The position numbers and the translations under genes are program-made. Below, piece by piece: positions 36,595 to 45,760 of a stretch of DNA of 64,000 nt; the first letter of the stretch is position 1; each line of letters starts with the position of its first letter. The notes under the pieces were generated by a model. It did no database searches. It saw only the letters and a program-made list of their open reading frames with translations, and was not told the origin of the DNA. Source of the stretch: Magnetospirillum sp. SS-4 (GTDB taxonomy: Bacteria > Pseudomonadota > Alphaproteobacteria > Rhodospirillales > Magnetospirillaceae); contig NZ_CACVCH010000053.1 in NCBI RefSeq assembly GCF_902729425.1, forward strand, positions 1-64,000, in the 5' to 3' direction.

Positions 36595-38777
36595 ACGCGG
36601 CGCTCGACCATCTGGCCCGGCTGGCCGGCATCGAGGATGGCTGGTGGGACTTTTTCGGAGAATGGCGGGTGGTGCCGGCCGAGACCAAGCGGGTCTTCCT
36701 GGCCGCCATGGGATTGCCGGCCGGCGACGACGACGAGGTCCGCGCCTCGCTGCGCGACCTGCTGGCGCGGCCGTGGCAACGCTGGCTGGAGCCGGTGCTG
36801 GTGGTGGAGGAGCATTCCACGCCGCCCGGCATTTCCGTCACCCTGCCGGCCGAGGCCGATGACCGGCGATTCGAATGGACGCTGGACGAGGAACTGGGTA
36901 TCCGCCACGGCGGCTGCTTCCACCCTCGCGACCTGCGCTGGGCCGAGGAGCACCAGCTTGACGGCCGGCTGCTGCATCGCCGCTGGCTCGACCTGCCGGC
37001 GCTGCCGCCCTGCGGCTATCATCGCCTGACCCTGGTCGGCCCCGGCGGACATTCCGCCTCGATGATGCTGGTGGTGACGCCTGCCCGCGCCTTCGTCCCC
37101 GCCATCTTGGACCAGCCCCCCGGCGCCTGGGGCATCGCCACCCAGATCTACTCGCTGCGCACCCCCGGGGATTGGGGTGTCGGCACCTATGCCGGGCTGG
37201 CCGAACTGGCGGCGGGAGCGGCCCGGCTGGGGGCGGGTACGGTGGGCGTCAACCCGCTGCATGCGCTGTTTCCAAGCCATCCCGACCGTTTCAGCCCCTA
37301 TTCGCCGTCGTCGCGCCGCTTTCTCAACACCGCCTATATCGACGTCGAGGCCATTCCCGAATTCGCCGAATGCCTGGAGGCGCGGCGCATGTTCGCGTCG
37401 CCGGGGTTCCAGGCCTCGCTGGCCCGGGTGCGCGGCTATCGCCTGATCGAATATCCGGACGTGGCCCAACTGGCGCGCCCCATGCTGGAGGCGCTGTACC
37501 GCTGGTTCCGCAAGGCCCATCTCGACCAGGGCGACGAGCGTGGCCGGGACTTCCGCGATTTCCAGCAGGAATCCGGCGAGGGCGGCCGTCGCTTCGCGGT
37601 GTTCGAGGCCCTGCACGAGCGCTTCGAGCGGGATGGCAACGGCTATTGGCGGCAATGGCCAGAAGGGCTTCGCCGTCCCGATTCGCCGGAGGTCATCGCC
37701 TTCGCCGGCCAGAATGCCGAACGAGTCGAATTCTTCCAGTGGCTCCAGTTCGTCGCCGACCGCCAACTGGCCGCCGCCCAGAAGGCCGGCAAGGACGCCG
37801 GGGCCGCCATTGGCCTTTACCGCGACCTCGCCGTGGGCATCGCCGGCGATGGCGGCGAAGCCTGGGCCGAGCAGGATTCGCTGGCCCTGGGGGTCTCGGT
37901 CGGGGCGCCGCCCGATCCGCTGGCGCTGAAGGGGCAGGATTGGGGGTTGATCCCGTTCAACCCCATCACGCTGCGCGAGCACGCCTATGCGCCGTTCATC
38001 GGCGTTCTTGCCGCCAACATGCGCCATGCCGGGGCGTTGCGCCTGGATCACGCCATGAGCCTGCAACGGTTGTACTGGGTGCCGCCGGGCCTTGCCGCCG
38101 ATCAGGGCGCCTATGTCCGCTATCCGGTCGACGACCTGTTCCGGCTGGTGGCGCTGGAAAGCCGCCGCAACCGCTGTCTGGTGATCGGCGAGGATCTGGG
38201 CACGGTGCCGGATGGCTTTCGCGAGCGCATGGACCGCACGGGCATCTTCGCCTACCGGGTGATGGTGTTCGAGAAGACCGCCGGCGGCCGCTACCGCCCT
38301 CCGGACAAGTACGATTCCCAGGCGCTGGCCATTTTCGCCACCCATGACCTGCCCTCGGCCCGGGGCTGGTGGGCCGGACGCGACATCGACCTGCGGGAAA
38401 GGCTGGACCTTTATCCCCGCGACGGGCAGGCGGAAGAGGAACGCGCCGCCCGCCAGCAGGATCGCGACGCCATGCGGGCGGCCCTGGCGGCCGAGGGATT
38501 GCTGGCGGCCGACTTCACGACGAAGCCGGTCCTGACCGACCGCGAGGCGGAGGACCTTGCCGCCGCCGCCCATGCCTTCCTCGGCCGCTCGGCGGCCCGG
38601 CTGGCGATGGTGCAGATGGAGGACGTCCTGGGCCAGGACCTTCAGATGAACCTGCCCGGCACCACGGTCCAGCATCCCAACTGGCGCCGTCGCTACAATG
38701 ACGATGTCGGGGGGCTTCTGGCCGATTCCCGCCTGATCGGACTGGCTGGGGGCTTGAAGGACAGAGGGATCGGATAG
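36591..38777 (+). CDS. malQ: 4-alpha-glucanotransferase (amylomaltase)
   Basis: The 728-residue protein is of the long bacterial MalQ type. Marker blocks are WGIATQIYSLRTPGDWGVGT, SPYSPSSRRFLNTAYIDVEA, ALRLDHAMSLQRLYWVP (catalytic Asp) and VIGEDLGTVP (catalytic Glu). It transfers glucan chains among maltodextrins released by GlgX and GlgP. It is translationally coupled to glgX. The first 130 residues form the additional N-terminal domain of this subtype. Confidence 0.93.
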   Translation: MNAALDHLARLAGIEDGWWDFFGEWRVVPAETKRVFLAAMGLPAGDDDEVRASLRDLLARPWQRWLEPVLVVEEHSTPPGISVTLPAEADDRRFEWTLDEELGIRHGGCFHPRDLRWAEEHQLDGRLLHRRWLDLPALPPCGYHRLTLVGPGGHSASMMLVVTPARAFVPAILDQPPGAWGIATQIYSLRTPGDWGVGTYAGLAELAAGAARLGAGTVGVNPLHALFPSHPDRFSPYSPSSRRFLNTAYIDVEAIPEFAECLEARRMFASPGFQASLARVRGYRLIEYPDVAQLARPMLEALYRWFRKAHLDQGDERGRDFRDFQQESGEGGRRFAVFEALHERFERDGNGYWRQWPEGLRRPDSPEVIAFAGQNAERVEFFQWLQFVADRQLAAAQKAGKDAGAAIGLYRDLAVGIAGDGGEAWAEQDSLALGVSVGAPPDPLALKGQDWGLIPFNPITLREHAYAPFIGVLAANMRHAGALRLDHAMSLQRLYWVPPGLAADQGAYVRYPVDDLFRLVALESRRNRCLVIGEDLGTVPDGFRERMDRTGIFAYRVMVFEKTAGGRYRPPDKYDSQALAIFATHDLPSARGWWAGRDIDLRERLDLYPRDGQAEEERAARQQDRDAMRAALAAEGLLAADFTTKPVLTDREAEDLAAAAHAFLGRSAARLAMVQMEDVLGQDLQMNLPGTTVQHPNWRRRYNDDVGGLLADSRLIGLAGGLKDRGIG

Positions 38778-38781
38778 GGCG

Positions 38782-39042
38782 ATGCCGACTCTGAGCACAT
38801 TTTATGGCATTCTGATCCAGATGTTCTGGGCCGACCATGCTCCACCTCATTTTCACGCCCTCTATGCGGAAGATGAGGTTCTTATCGACATTCGGACATT
38901 GGCCGTTGTCGAAGGACAGGTTCCGCCGCGCGCGCTCGCATTGATTCTCGAATGGGCGCGCCAGCACCAGGATGAACTCATGGAGGACTGGGAGCTATGT
39001 TCCCGCAAGCAATCTCCGAAGAAGATCGAGCCGCTCAAGTAA
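38782..39042 (+). CDS. DUF4160 family protein
   Basis: The 86-residue protein has the DUF4160 pattern: YGILIQMFWADHAPPHFHALY near the start and RALALILEWARQHQDEL near the end. DUF4160 genes are very often followed by a DUF2442 gene, as here, and the pair has been proposed to behave like a toxin-antitoxin module; biochemical function is not established. It starts 4 bases after malQ, inside the glycogen operon, and overlaps the next gene by 46 bases. Confidence 0.8.
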   Translation: MPTLSTFYGILIQMFWADHAPPHFHALYAEDEVLIDIRTLAVVEGQVPPRALALILEWARQHQDELMEDWELCSRKQSPKKIEPLK

Positions 39043-39326
39043 TCCCGCCGGTCCACTCACGAATGCCCTGGCGGGTTGCGGCAATTGCCATCCTGCCGGC
39101 GTTCCGGCTGAGCGTCGAATTCCAGGATGCCACCAAGGGAATCGTGGATATGGCCCCGCTGGTCCACTCCAGGATGGCGGGGGTATTCGCCGTGCTGGCG
39201 GATGCAGAGCGCTTCGCCGAGGCCCGCGTCGAGCATGGGGCCGTGACGTGGCCGGGCGACATTGACCTTGCCCCCGATGCCATGTACCGCGCCATCAAGG
39301 CGACCGGCATTTGGGTGCCGGAATGA
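38997..39326 (+). CDS. DUF2442 family protein
   Basis: The product is 109 residues from the first ATG, or 87 from the ATG at 39063, which fits the usual DUF2442 start (PWRVAAIAILPAFRLSVEFQ). The C-terminal VTWPGDIDLAPDAMY is diagnostic. It likely forms a complex with the upstream DUF4160 protein. The longer start overlaps that gene but has GGGAG just upstream; the true start is open. The phrases VHSRM occur twice (residues 19-23 and about 55-59), a small local duplication. Confidence 0.78.
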   Translation: MFPQAISEEDRAAQVIPPVHSRMPWRVAAIAILPAFRLSVEFQDATKGIVDMAPLVHSRMAGVFAVLADAERFAEARVEHGAVTWPGDIDLAPDAMYRAIKATGIWVPE

Positions 39327-39428
39327 TCCGCGAATATTTCATCGAAATGTGTCCATGCTTGCCCTGATCGCCATTTCATGGAGGAATGGTGGCGGGATGA
39401 TTTGCTCATACAGGGCGGGACGGTCTTC

Positions 39429-41885
39429 ATGAAGCGGACGAAGCCTCCGGTGATCGGGCTGCTGGGCGACGATGTGGCGAGCATCAAGCAGGCGCTCGCC
39501 AGCCATCTTCTCTATACGGTGGGCAAGGAACCGATCAACGCCACCGCGCGCGACTGGTTCATCGCGGCCGCCCATACGGTGCGCGACCGGGTGACCGAGC
39601 ACTGGATGCCGACCCTGAACCGCTATTACCGGGACGACCGCAAGCGGGTCTATTACCTGTCCATGGAGTTCCTGATCGGCCGCACCCTGGTCAACAGCCT
39701 GATCAACCTGGGGCTCTACGATGCGGTCCGTCAGGCCGTCGCGGAAATGGGCCTGGATTTCGACGAGATCGCCGCCTGGGAGGTGGAGGCGGCGCTGGGC
39801 AACGGCGGTCTCGGCCGTCTTGCCGCCTGTCTGCTGGATTCCATGGCCACCATCGGCGTCGCCGGCTTCGGCTACGGCATCCGCTACGATTACGGCATGT
39901 TCACCCAGCATGTGGAGAACGGCTGGCAGGTGGAAAGCCCCGAGAACTGGCTGCGCTATGGAAATCCCTGGGAATTTCCCCGTCCTGGCGTCATCTTTCC
40001 GGTCCGTTTCGGCGGCCGGGTCATCCACTACCGCGATGTCCTCGGCCATTCCCGTTCGCAATGGGTGGACGCCGAGGAAGTCATGGCCATGGCCTATGAC
40101 GTGCCGGTTCCCGGCTATGGCGGCAAGGTGGTCAACAATCTTCGGCTGTGGTCGGCCAAGTCGACCCGCGAATTCGACCTGAAATACTTCAACGCGGGCA
40201 ATTACATCGAGGCGGTCAGGGACAAGAACGAGTCCGAGACCCTGTCCAAGGTTCTTTACCCGTCCGACATGACCGACCGGGGCAAGGAACTGCGCTTCAA
40301 GCAGGAATACTTCTTCGTCGCCGCCTCGATCCAGGACATCCTGGCCCGCTTCCGCAAGAGCCATTCCGACTGGGACCGGCTGCCCGACAAGGTGGCGATC
40401 CAGTTGAACGACACCCATCCGGCGCTGGTGGTGGCCGAGCTGATGCGGGTGCTGGTGGACGAGCATCAGATCGAGTGGGGTCGCGCCTGGGCCATCACCC
40501 GGAACTGCTGCGCCTACACCAACCACACCTTGCTGCCCGAGGCGCTGGAGACCTGGACCGTCGACCTGTTCGAGCGGGTGCTGCCGCGCCATCTTGAAAT
40601 CGTCTACCAGCTCAATCACGAGTTCCTGCAAGGCGTCCGTTTCCGCCATCCCGGCGACAGCGAATTGCTGCGCCGGGTGTCGCTGGTGGGGGAGGAGGGG
40701 GGCAAGCGGGTGCGCATGGCCCATCTGGCGGTGATCGGCAGCCACAAGGTCAACGGCGTCGCCGCCATTCATACCGGGCTGATGAAGAGCACCATCTTTT
40801 CCGACTTCGAACACCTGTCGCCCGGCAAGATCACCAACAAGACCAACGGCGTCACCCCCCGGCGCTGGTTGCTGGCCGCCAATCCCCGGCTGGCCCGGCT
40901 GATCACCTCGGCCATCGGCGACGGCTGGGTCACCGATCTTGGCATGTTGCGCAAGCTGGAGCCCCTGGCCGACGACGTCGGGTTCCGCCGGGATTTCGCG
41001 GCGGCGAAGCGGGCCAACAAGGAGGCGCTGGCCTCCATGATCGGCCTGCGCCTGGGGATTGACGTGGATGTCGGCTCGCTGTTCGACGTGCAGGTCAAGC
41101 GTATCCACGAATACAAGCGCCAACTGCTCAATCTGCTGCATGTGGTCACTCGCTACGCCCGCATCCGCTCAAACCCGCTGGTGGACGTGGTGCCGCGCAC
41201 CGTCATCATCGGCGGCAAGGCGGCGCCCGGCTATCATGTGGCCAAGCTGATCATCAAGCTGGTCAACGACGTGGCCGAGGCGGTCAACAACGACCCCAGC
41301 GTCGGCGGCAAGCTGAAGCTGGTGTTCGTGCCCAATTACAACGTGTCGACCGCCGAACTGGTGATGCCGGCCGCCGACCTGTCGGAACAGATCTCGACCG
41401 CCGGCACCGAGGCGTCGGGCACCGGCAACATGAAGATGAGCATGAACGGGGCGCTGACCATCGGCACCTGGGACGGCGCCAACGTGGAAATCTGCGAGGA
41501 GGTCGGCGAGGACAACATGTTCCTGTTCGGCCTGACCGCCCAGGAGGTGGCCCGGCACCGTATGGACGGTTTCGACGCCACCGCCGCCGCCCATACCGAC
41601 AAGGACCTTGCCCTGGCGCTGGACATGATCGGCTCGGGGTTTTTTTCACCCGACCAGCCCGACCGCTACCGGCAACTGGTGGACCTGCTGACGGTGGACG
41701 GCGACCATTACCTGCTTACCGCCGATTATCCGCTCTACATGGCGGCGCAGGACAAGGTGGACCGGACCTATCGCGATCCCGACGACTGGACCAGGAAGGC
41801 CATCCTCAACGTGGCGCGCATGGGCAAGTTCTCGTCCGACCGCACCGTCGCCGAATACGCCCGCGAGATATGGAACGCGCTGTAG
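39429..41885 (+). CDS. glgP: Glycogen/alpha-glucan phosphorylase
   Basis: The enzyme has 818 residues from the ATG at 39429 (835 from 39378), the usual phosphorylase length. The PLP-binding Lys is in TEASGTGNMKMSMNGA, with YYLSMEFLIGRTL and NKTNGVTPRRWL as further family blocks. It releases glucose-1-phosphate from glycogen. The start at 39429 is preferred because the conserved region begins shortly after; neither start has a strong ribosome binding site. It closes the glycogen cluster, about 100 bases after the DUF2442 gene. Confidence 0.92.
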   Translation: MKRTKPPVIGLLGDDVASIKQALASHLLYTVGKEPINATARDWFIAAAHTVRDRVTEHWMPTLNRYYRDDRKRVYYLSMEFLIGRTLVNSLINLGLYDAVRQAVAEMGLDFDEIAAWEVEAALGNGGLGRLAACLLDSMATIGVAGFGYGIRYDYGMFTQHVENGWQVESPENWLRYGNPWEFPRPGVIFPVRFGGRVIHYRDVLGHSRSQWVDAEEVMAMAYDVPVPGYGGKVVNNLRLWSAKSTREFDLKYFNAGNYIEAVRDKNESETLSKVLYPSDMTDRGKELRFKQEYFFVAASIQDILARFRKSHSDWDRLPDKVAIQLNDTHPALVVAELMRVLVDEHQIEWGRAWAITRNCCAYTNHTLLPEALETWTVDLFERVLPRHLEIVYQLNHEFLQGVRFRHPGDSELLRRVSLVGEEGGKRVRMAHLAVIGSHKVNGVAAIHTGLMKSTIFSDFEHLSPGKITNKTNGVTPRRWLLAANPRLARLITSAIGDGWVTDLGMLRKLEPLADDVGFRRDFAAAKRANKEALASMIGLRLGIDVDVGSLFDVQVKRIHEYKRQLLNLLHVVTRYARIRSNPLVDVVPRTVIIGGKAAPGYHVAKLIIKLVNDVAEAVNNDPSVGGKLKLVFVPNYNVSTAELVMPAADLSEQISTAGTEASGTGNMKMSMNGALTIGTWDGANVEICEEVGEDNMFLFGLTAQEVARHRMDGFDATAAAHTDKDLALALDMIGSGFFSPDQPDRYRQLVDLLTVDGDHYLLTADYPLYMAAQDKVDRTYRDPDDWTRKAILNVARMGKFSSDRTVAEYAREIWNAL

Positions 41886-41907
41886 GAAACCGGCGTTCCC
41901 GCTCGGC

Positions 41908-41936
41908 TTGCCTTCCCGGTGGCGACCTGTTAGGTT
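41908..41936 (+). promoter_or_regulatory. Candidate sigma-70 promoter of efp
   Basis: TTGCCT (41908-41913) and TAGGTT (41931-41936) are separated by 17 bases in the 88-base gap before efp. No strong ribosome binding site is visible before the efp ATG. Confidence 0.45.
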
Positions 41937-41973
41937 CCGCGCCTGATTTTTCCGACAGCCCCCGGATAGCGCC

Positions 41974-42540
41974 ATGAAGATCAACGCCAACCTGATTCGT
42001 CCCGGCAACATTCTTGAACACAACGGCCGCCAGTACGCCGTGCTCAAGATCCAGATCGTGCAGCCCGGCAAGGGCGGCGCCTTCATCACCGTCGAGATGC
42101 GCGACATCCGCACCGGCAACAAGACCAACGAGCGCTGGCGCACCGCCGACACGGTCGAGAAGTGCAACGTCGAGGCCAAGGAATGCACCTTCCTGTTCCG
42201 CGACGATTCCAACATGACCTTCATGGACAGCGAGAGCTTCGAGCAGTTCTCCATGCCCAACGACGTGCTGGGTGATACCATCGCCTTCCTCCAGGACGGC
42301 ATGGTGGTCGAGGTCGATTTCGTCGAGGGATCGCCGGTTTCCATCGCGCTGCCGGAAAAGGTGGTGATGAAGGTGGTCGAGGCTGACCCGGTGGTGAAGG
42401 GCCAGACAGCATCATCGTCGTTCAAGCCGGCCAAGCTTGAAAACGGCCTCAAGATCCTGGTCCCCCCCTTCCTGGAGGAGGGCGAGGTCATCTGGGTTTC
42501 CACCGCCGACTGCACCTATCTCGAACGCTTCAAGGGATAG
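41974..42540 (+). CDS. efp: Translation elongation factor P
   Basis: The 188-residue protein is full length. Its modification loop reads QPGKGGAF, with Lys33 at the site that EpmA beta-lysylates in related bacteria. EF-P rescues ribosomes stalled at polyproline stretches. It is notable that the gene three positions downstream encodes a protein with long proline runs. It is followed after 53 bases by the inositol monophosphatase gene. Confidence 0.96.
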   Translation: MKINANLIRPGNILEHNGRQYAVLKIQIVQPGKGGAFITVEMRDIRTGNKTNERWRTADTVEKCNVEAKECTFLFRDDSNMTFMDSESFEQFSMPNDVLGDTIAFLQDGMVVEVDFVEGSPVSIALPEKVVMKVVEADPVVKGQTASSSFKPAKLENGLKILVPPFLEEGEVIWVSTADCTYLERFKG

Positions 42541-42593
42541 AGGGGGCGCCGCCCGCCTTTCCCGCCGACACTGATAGGACACCCCCCGCCGTG

Positions 42594-43388
42594 ATGGTCC
42601 GTTCCGCCCTGCTCAACGTCATGATGGGAGCCGCCCGCAAGGCGGCCCGTTCGCTGGTGCGCGATTACGGCGAGGTCGAGCATCTCCAGGTCTCCATGAA
42701 GGGGCCGGCCGATTTCGTCTCGTCGGCCGATATCCGCTGCGAGAAGACGCTGCGGGCCGAGCTGAAGAAGGCGCGGCCCGGCTTCGGCTTCCTGCTGGAG
42801 GAGGGCGGCGAGATCGCCGGCGACGACAAGAGCCATCGCTGGATCATCGATCCCATCGACGGCACCACCAATTTCCTGCACGGCATTCCCAATTTCTGCA
42901 TCTCCATCGGGCTGGAGCGGGATGGCGAAATGGTCGCCGGCGTGGTGTATCAGCCGCTGGGCGACGAGATGTTTCATGCCGAGAAAGGCGCGGGCGCCTT
43001 CTTGAACGAGCGGCGGCTGCGGGTTTCCGCCCGCCGCAAGATGGAAGAATGCGTGTTCACCACCGGCATTCCCTTTCACGGCCGTCCGGGGCATCAGACG
43101 TTCCTCAAGGAACTGACGGCGGTGATGGGGCAGGTGGCCGGCATCCGCCGCTTCGGCTCGGCGGCGCTCGATCTCGCCTATGTGGCGGCGGGCCGCTGCG
43201 ACGGTTATTGGGAAGCCGGCATCAAGCCGTGGGATATCGCGGCCGGCATCGTACTGGTCAAGGAAGCCGGCGGTTATGTCAGCGATTACGATGGCGGCGC
43301 CGCCATGCTGGAAACCGGCGAACTGGTCGCCGCCAACGATCACCTGCATCAACCGCTGCTCAAGCTGCTGCGCTCGGCCCGGGGCTGA
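42594..43388 (+). CDS. suhB: Inositol monophosphatase family protein
   Basis: The 264-residue protein has the metal-binding motif WIIDPIDGTTNFLHG, the upstream Glu in LLEEGGEI, and the C-terminal block YWEAGIKPWDIAAG. It hydrolyses inositol phosphates with magnesium, and SuhB homologues also assist rRNA transcription antitermination. The ATG at 42594 is chosen over a GTG at 42591. It lies between efp and the proline-rich OmpA-like gene. Confidence 0.9.
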   Translation: MVRSALLNVMMGAARKAARSLVRDYGEVEHLQVSMKGPADFVSSADIRCEKTLRAELKKARPGFGFLLEEGGEIAGDDKSHRWIIDPIDGTTNFLHGIPNFCISIGLERDGEMVAGVVYQPLGDEMFHAEKGAGAFLNERRLRVSARRKMEECVFTTGIPFHGRPGHQTFLKELTAVMGQVAGIRRFGSAALDLAYVAAGRCDGYWEAGIKPWDIAAGIVLVKEAGGYVSDYDGGAAMLETGELVAANDHLHQPLLKLLRSARG

Positions 43389-43464
43389 GCCCGCAACGCG
43401 CCTGTTGTCGTCGGACTCGGCATCGGATAGTCTCTTGCCCACATTGATGTGGGAGATCGGCACG

Positions 43465-44589
43465 ATGACGAGGGGCAGCAGGCTCATGATGCTCGGGCTG
43501 GGGACACTCATTTCCCTGGCCGCGGCCCCCGTTTGCGCGCAGATGGTCATCGGTGAATCCCGTTCCAGCGTCGACGTCAACTGGAGCGTCCTTGACGCGC
43601 TTGGCCCCGAACCCACCCTGCCCAGCCTGATCACCCGCAAGCCGGAACCGGATGTCCGGGCCGTGTCGACGGATCGTCAGGCGGCCCCTCTCCGTCCGGT
43701 GGGCAAGCCGGCCAGGGCCGCCGTCGAGAAAAAGCCGGTGCCGCCGGTCCGCACCGTCGCCGCCAAGGAAGCCGTGAAGCCCCCCGCCGCCAAGCCGCCG
43801 GCCGAAACGGTGACCGCCGCCGCCGCGCCGCCGCCCAAGCCGCCCAAGCCCGATATCGCCGTCGACGTGCCGTCGCCGGCCAAGGCCAAGCCGGATGCGT
43901 CGTCGGCGCCTCCGGCCGCGGCTCCGACAACCAAGGCCGAGCCGGGCGCGGTGCAGTTCGTCAAGGCGCCGCCATCTCCTCCGCCCGCGCCTCCGCCGGT
44001 GGCCGCAGCACCTCCGCCTTCTCCGCCCGCGCCTCCGCCGGTGGCCGCAGCACCTCCGCCTTCTCCGCCCGCGCCTCCGCCGGTGGCCGCAGCACCTCCG
44101 TCTCCTCCGCCCGCGCCTCCGCCGGTGGCCGCCGCGCCGCCGTCTCCTTCGCCCGCGCCTCCGCCGGTGGTCGCCGCGCCGCCGTCTCCTTCGCCCGTAC
44201 CGCCGCCGGTGGTCGCCGCGCCACCCCGGCAGATCGTGTCGTCGTCGCCGTCTTCGCCGGTGACGCCGCGCAAGGGCAATGGCGGGCTGACGGTCCTGTT
44301 CGCCGCCGACAGCGATCACCTGCCCGAAGCCGCCCATGCCGACCTGGAACGCCTTGCCGCCCTGATGGGGAAGGACGAGACCCTGAACCTGCAATTGCTG
44401 GCCTATGCCGCCGGCGAGGATGCCAGCGCCAGCAAGGCGCGGCGGTTGTCGCTGACCCGGGCGCTGAAGGTTCGCACCTATCTGATGGAGTTGGGCGTGC
44501 GCTCGACCCGTATCGAGGTGCGGGCGCTGGGCAACAAGCTGGAAGGTGGCGCCCCCGACCGGGTCGACGCGGTGGTGGCTACCCGCTGA
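43465..44589 (+). CDS. Proline-rich periplasmic protein with C-terminal OmpA-like domain
   Basis: The 374-residue product has a signal peptide (about 1-26, ending near APVCAQ), a long Ala/Pro/Lys-rich region and, from about residue 270, an OmpA-like domain (SKARRLSLTRALKVRTYLMELG) that would bind peptidoglycan. Residues about 169-252 are six 14-residue units of the form PPxPxPAPPPVAAA. GGGAG at 43451-43455 supports the ATG at 43465. It is followed after 16 bases by a MotA/TolQ-like gene and then a MotB-like gene, so it probably spans the periplasm from an inner-membrane motor to the cell wall. Confidence 0.78.
   Translation: MTRGSRLMMLGLGTLISLAAAPVCAQMVIGESRSSVDVNWSVLDALGPEPTLPSLITRKPEPDVRAVSTDRQAAPLRPVGKPARAAVEKKPVPPVRTVAAKEAVKPPAAKPPAETVTAAAAPPPKPPKPDIAVDVPSPAKAKPDASSAPPAAAPTTKAEPGAVQFVKAPPSPPPAPPPVAAAPPPSPPAPPPVAAAPPPSPPAPPPVAAAPPSPPPAPPPVAAAPPSPSPAPPPVVAAPPSPSPVPPPVVAAPPRQIVSSSPSSPVTPRKGNGGLTVLFAADSDHLPEAAHADLERLAALMGKDETLNLQLLAYAAGEDASASKARRLSLTRALKVRTYLMELGVRSTRIEVRALGNKLEGGAPDRVDAVVATR
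43969..44220 (+). repeat. Six tandem 42-bp units encoding a proline-rich spacer
   Basis: Units begin at 43969, 44011, 44053, 44095, 44137 and 44179. Units 1 to 4 are close to identical and end in GTGGCCGCAGCA or GTGGCCGCCGCG; units 5 and 6 have GTGGTCGCCGCG. Each encodes 14 residues. The last units have diverged, so copy number probably varies between strains and changes the length of the periplasmic spacer. Confidence 0.85.
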
Positions 44590-44605
44590 GGGGGGCTTTT
44601 TCACG

Positions 44606-45748
44606 ATGACCCGTCCCAATCGGTTCCTGTTCCGCATGGCCGCATTCCTGGCGGCGGTCCTGGCCGTCGGCGGGTTGCTGTTCGACGGGCTGGAACAGGC
44701 CTTCACCCACAATCCGGCTCTCAACGGTCTGTTGCTGGGCGTTTTCCTCTCGGGGATCATCCTCAACGTTCGTCAGGTGCTGTTGCTGCGTCCCGAGGTG
44801 GAGTGGCTGGAAAGCTGGCGGCGCGGCCAGCCGGCCCTGTCCAGCCAATTGCGGCTGCTGGCCCCCATGGCCAGCATGCTGGGCGAACGCCGCGACCGCA
44901 TGAACCTGTCGGCCATGGCGTTGCGGTCGGTGCTGGATTCCATCGCCGCTCGCCTGGAGGAACAGCGCGACCTGTCGCGCTATGTGGTCGGGCTGATGAT
45001 CTTTCTCGGCCTGCTCGGCACCTTCTGGGGCCTGTCGCAGACGGTGGGCTCGGTGGGCGAGGTGATCGGTTCGCTGGCGGCCGGCAGCAACGACCCCGCC
45101 GCCGCCTTCGAGGGACTGAAGGCCGGACTGGCCAAGCCGTTGAACGGCATGGGCACCGCCTTCTCCACCTCGCTGTTCGGCCTTGCCGGTTCGCTGGCCC
45201 TGGGGTTCCTGGATCTGCAATCGGGGCAGGCGCAGAACGCCTTCTATAACGAACTGGAGGAATGGCTGGCCGGCCAGACCCGTATCGGGATCAGCAGCGG
45301 CCCGCTGGCCGGCGCCGACGACCAGCAGCAATCGGTGCCGGCCTATATCCAGGCGTTGCTGGAGCAGACCGCCGACAGCCTCGACAACCTCCAGCGCGTC
45401 ATCAGCCGGGGCGAGGACAATCGCGGCAGCGTCAATGCCGCCCTGACCCACCTGACCGACAAGCTGTCGACCCTGACCGACCACATGCGGGTCGAACAGT
45501 CGCTGCTGCTGAAGCTGGGCGAGGGGCAGTTGGAGACCCGCGCCCTGCTGGCCCGGCTGGCCGAAGGCGCCGGCGGCGGCGTCGACGACGCCACCCGCGG
45601 CCATATCCGGGGCATGGATGGCTCGCTGAAGCGGCTGATCGACGAAACCGTGGCCAGCCGCGAGGAGGTGGTGGCCGAGCTGCGGACCGAAATCCGCCTG
45701 CTGGCCCGCACCATCGCCGCCATCGCCGAAGAGCCGTTGGACAGATAG
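44606..45748 (+). CDS. MotA/TolQ/ExbB-like inner-membrane protein
   Basis: The 380-residue protein has two N-terminal membrane helices (about 10-27 and 40-57), a cytoplasmic stretch, two more helices (about 130-155 with LMIFLGLLGTFWGLSQTVG, and 185-205) and a cytoplasmic tail of about 170 residues with a helical, charged look. This is the layout of MotA-type proton-channel subunits. It is followed after 12 bases by a MotB-like gene with a membrane Asp. No flagellar gene is nearby, so this seems to be a non-flagellar stator-like complex. Function is not established. Confidence 0.8.
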   Translation: MTRPNRFLFRMAAFLAAVLAVGGLLFDGLEQAFTHNPALNGLLLGVFLSGIILNVRQVLLLRPEVEWLESWRRGQPALSSQLRLLAPMASMLGERRDRMNLSAMALRSVLDSIAARLEEQRDLSRYVVGLMIFLGLLGTFWGLSQTVGSVGEVIGSLAAGSNDPAAAFEGLKAGLAKPLNGMGTAFSTSLFGLAGSLALGFLDLQSGQAQNAFYNELEEWLAGQTRIGISSGPLAGADDQQQSVPAYIQALLEQTADSLDNLQRVISRGEDNRGSVNAALTHLTDKLSTLTDHMRVEQSLLLKLGEGQLETRALLARLAEGAGGGVDDATRGHIRGMDGSLKRLIDETVASREEVVAELRTEIRLLARTIAAIAEEPLDR

Positions 45749-45760
45749 GAGGGCGAGACC

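Noticed and set aside
43969-44220. Regularly spaced repeats resembling a CRISPR array
   Set aside because: The 42-bp units are contiguous, in frame, without spacers, and encode the proline-rich part of a secreted protein.
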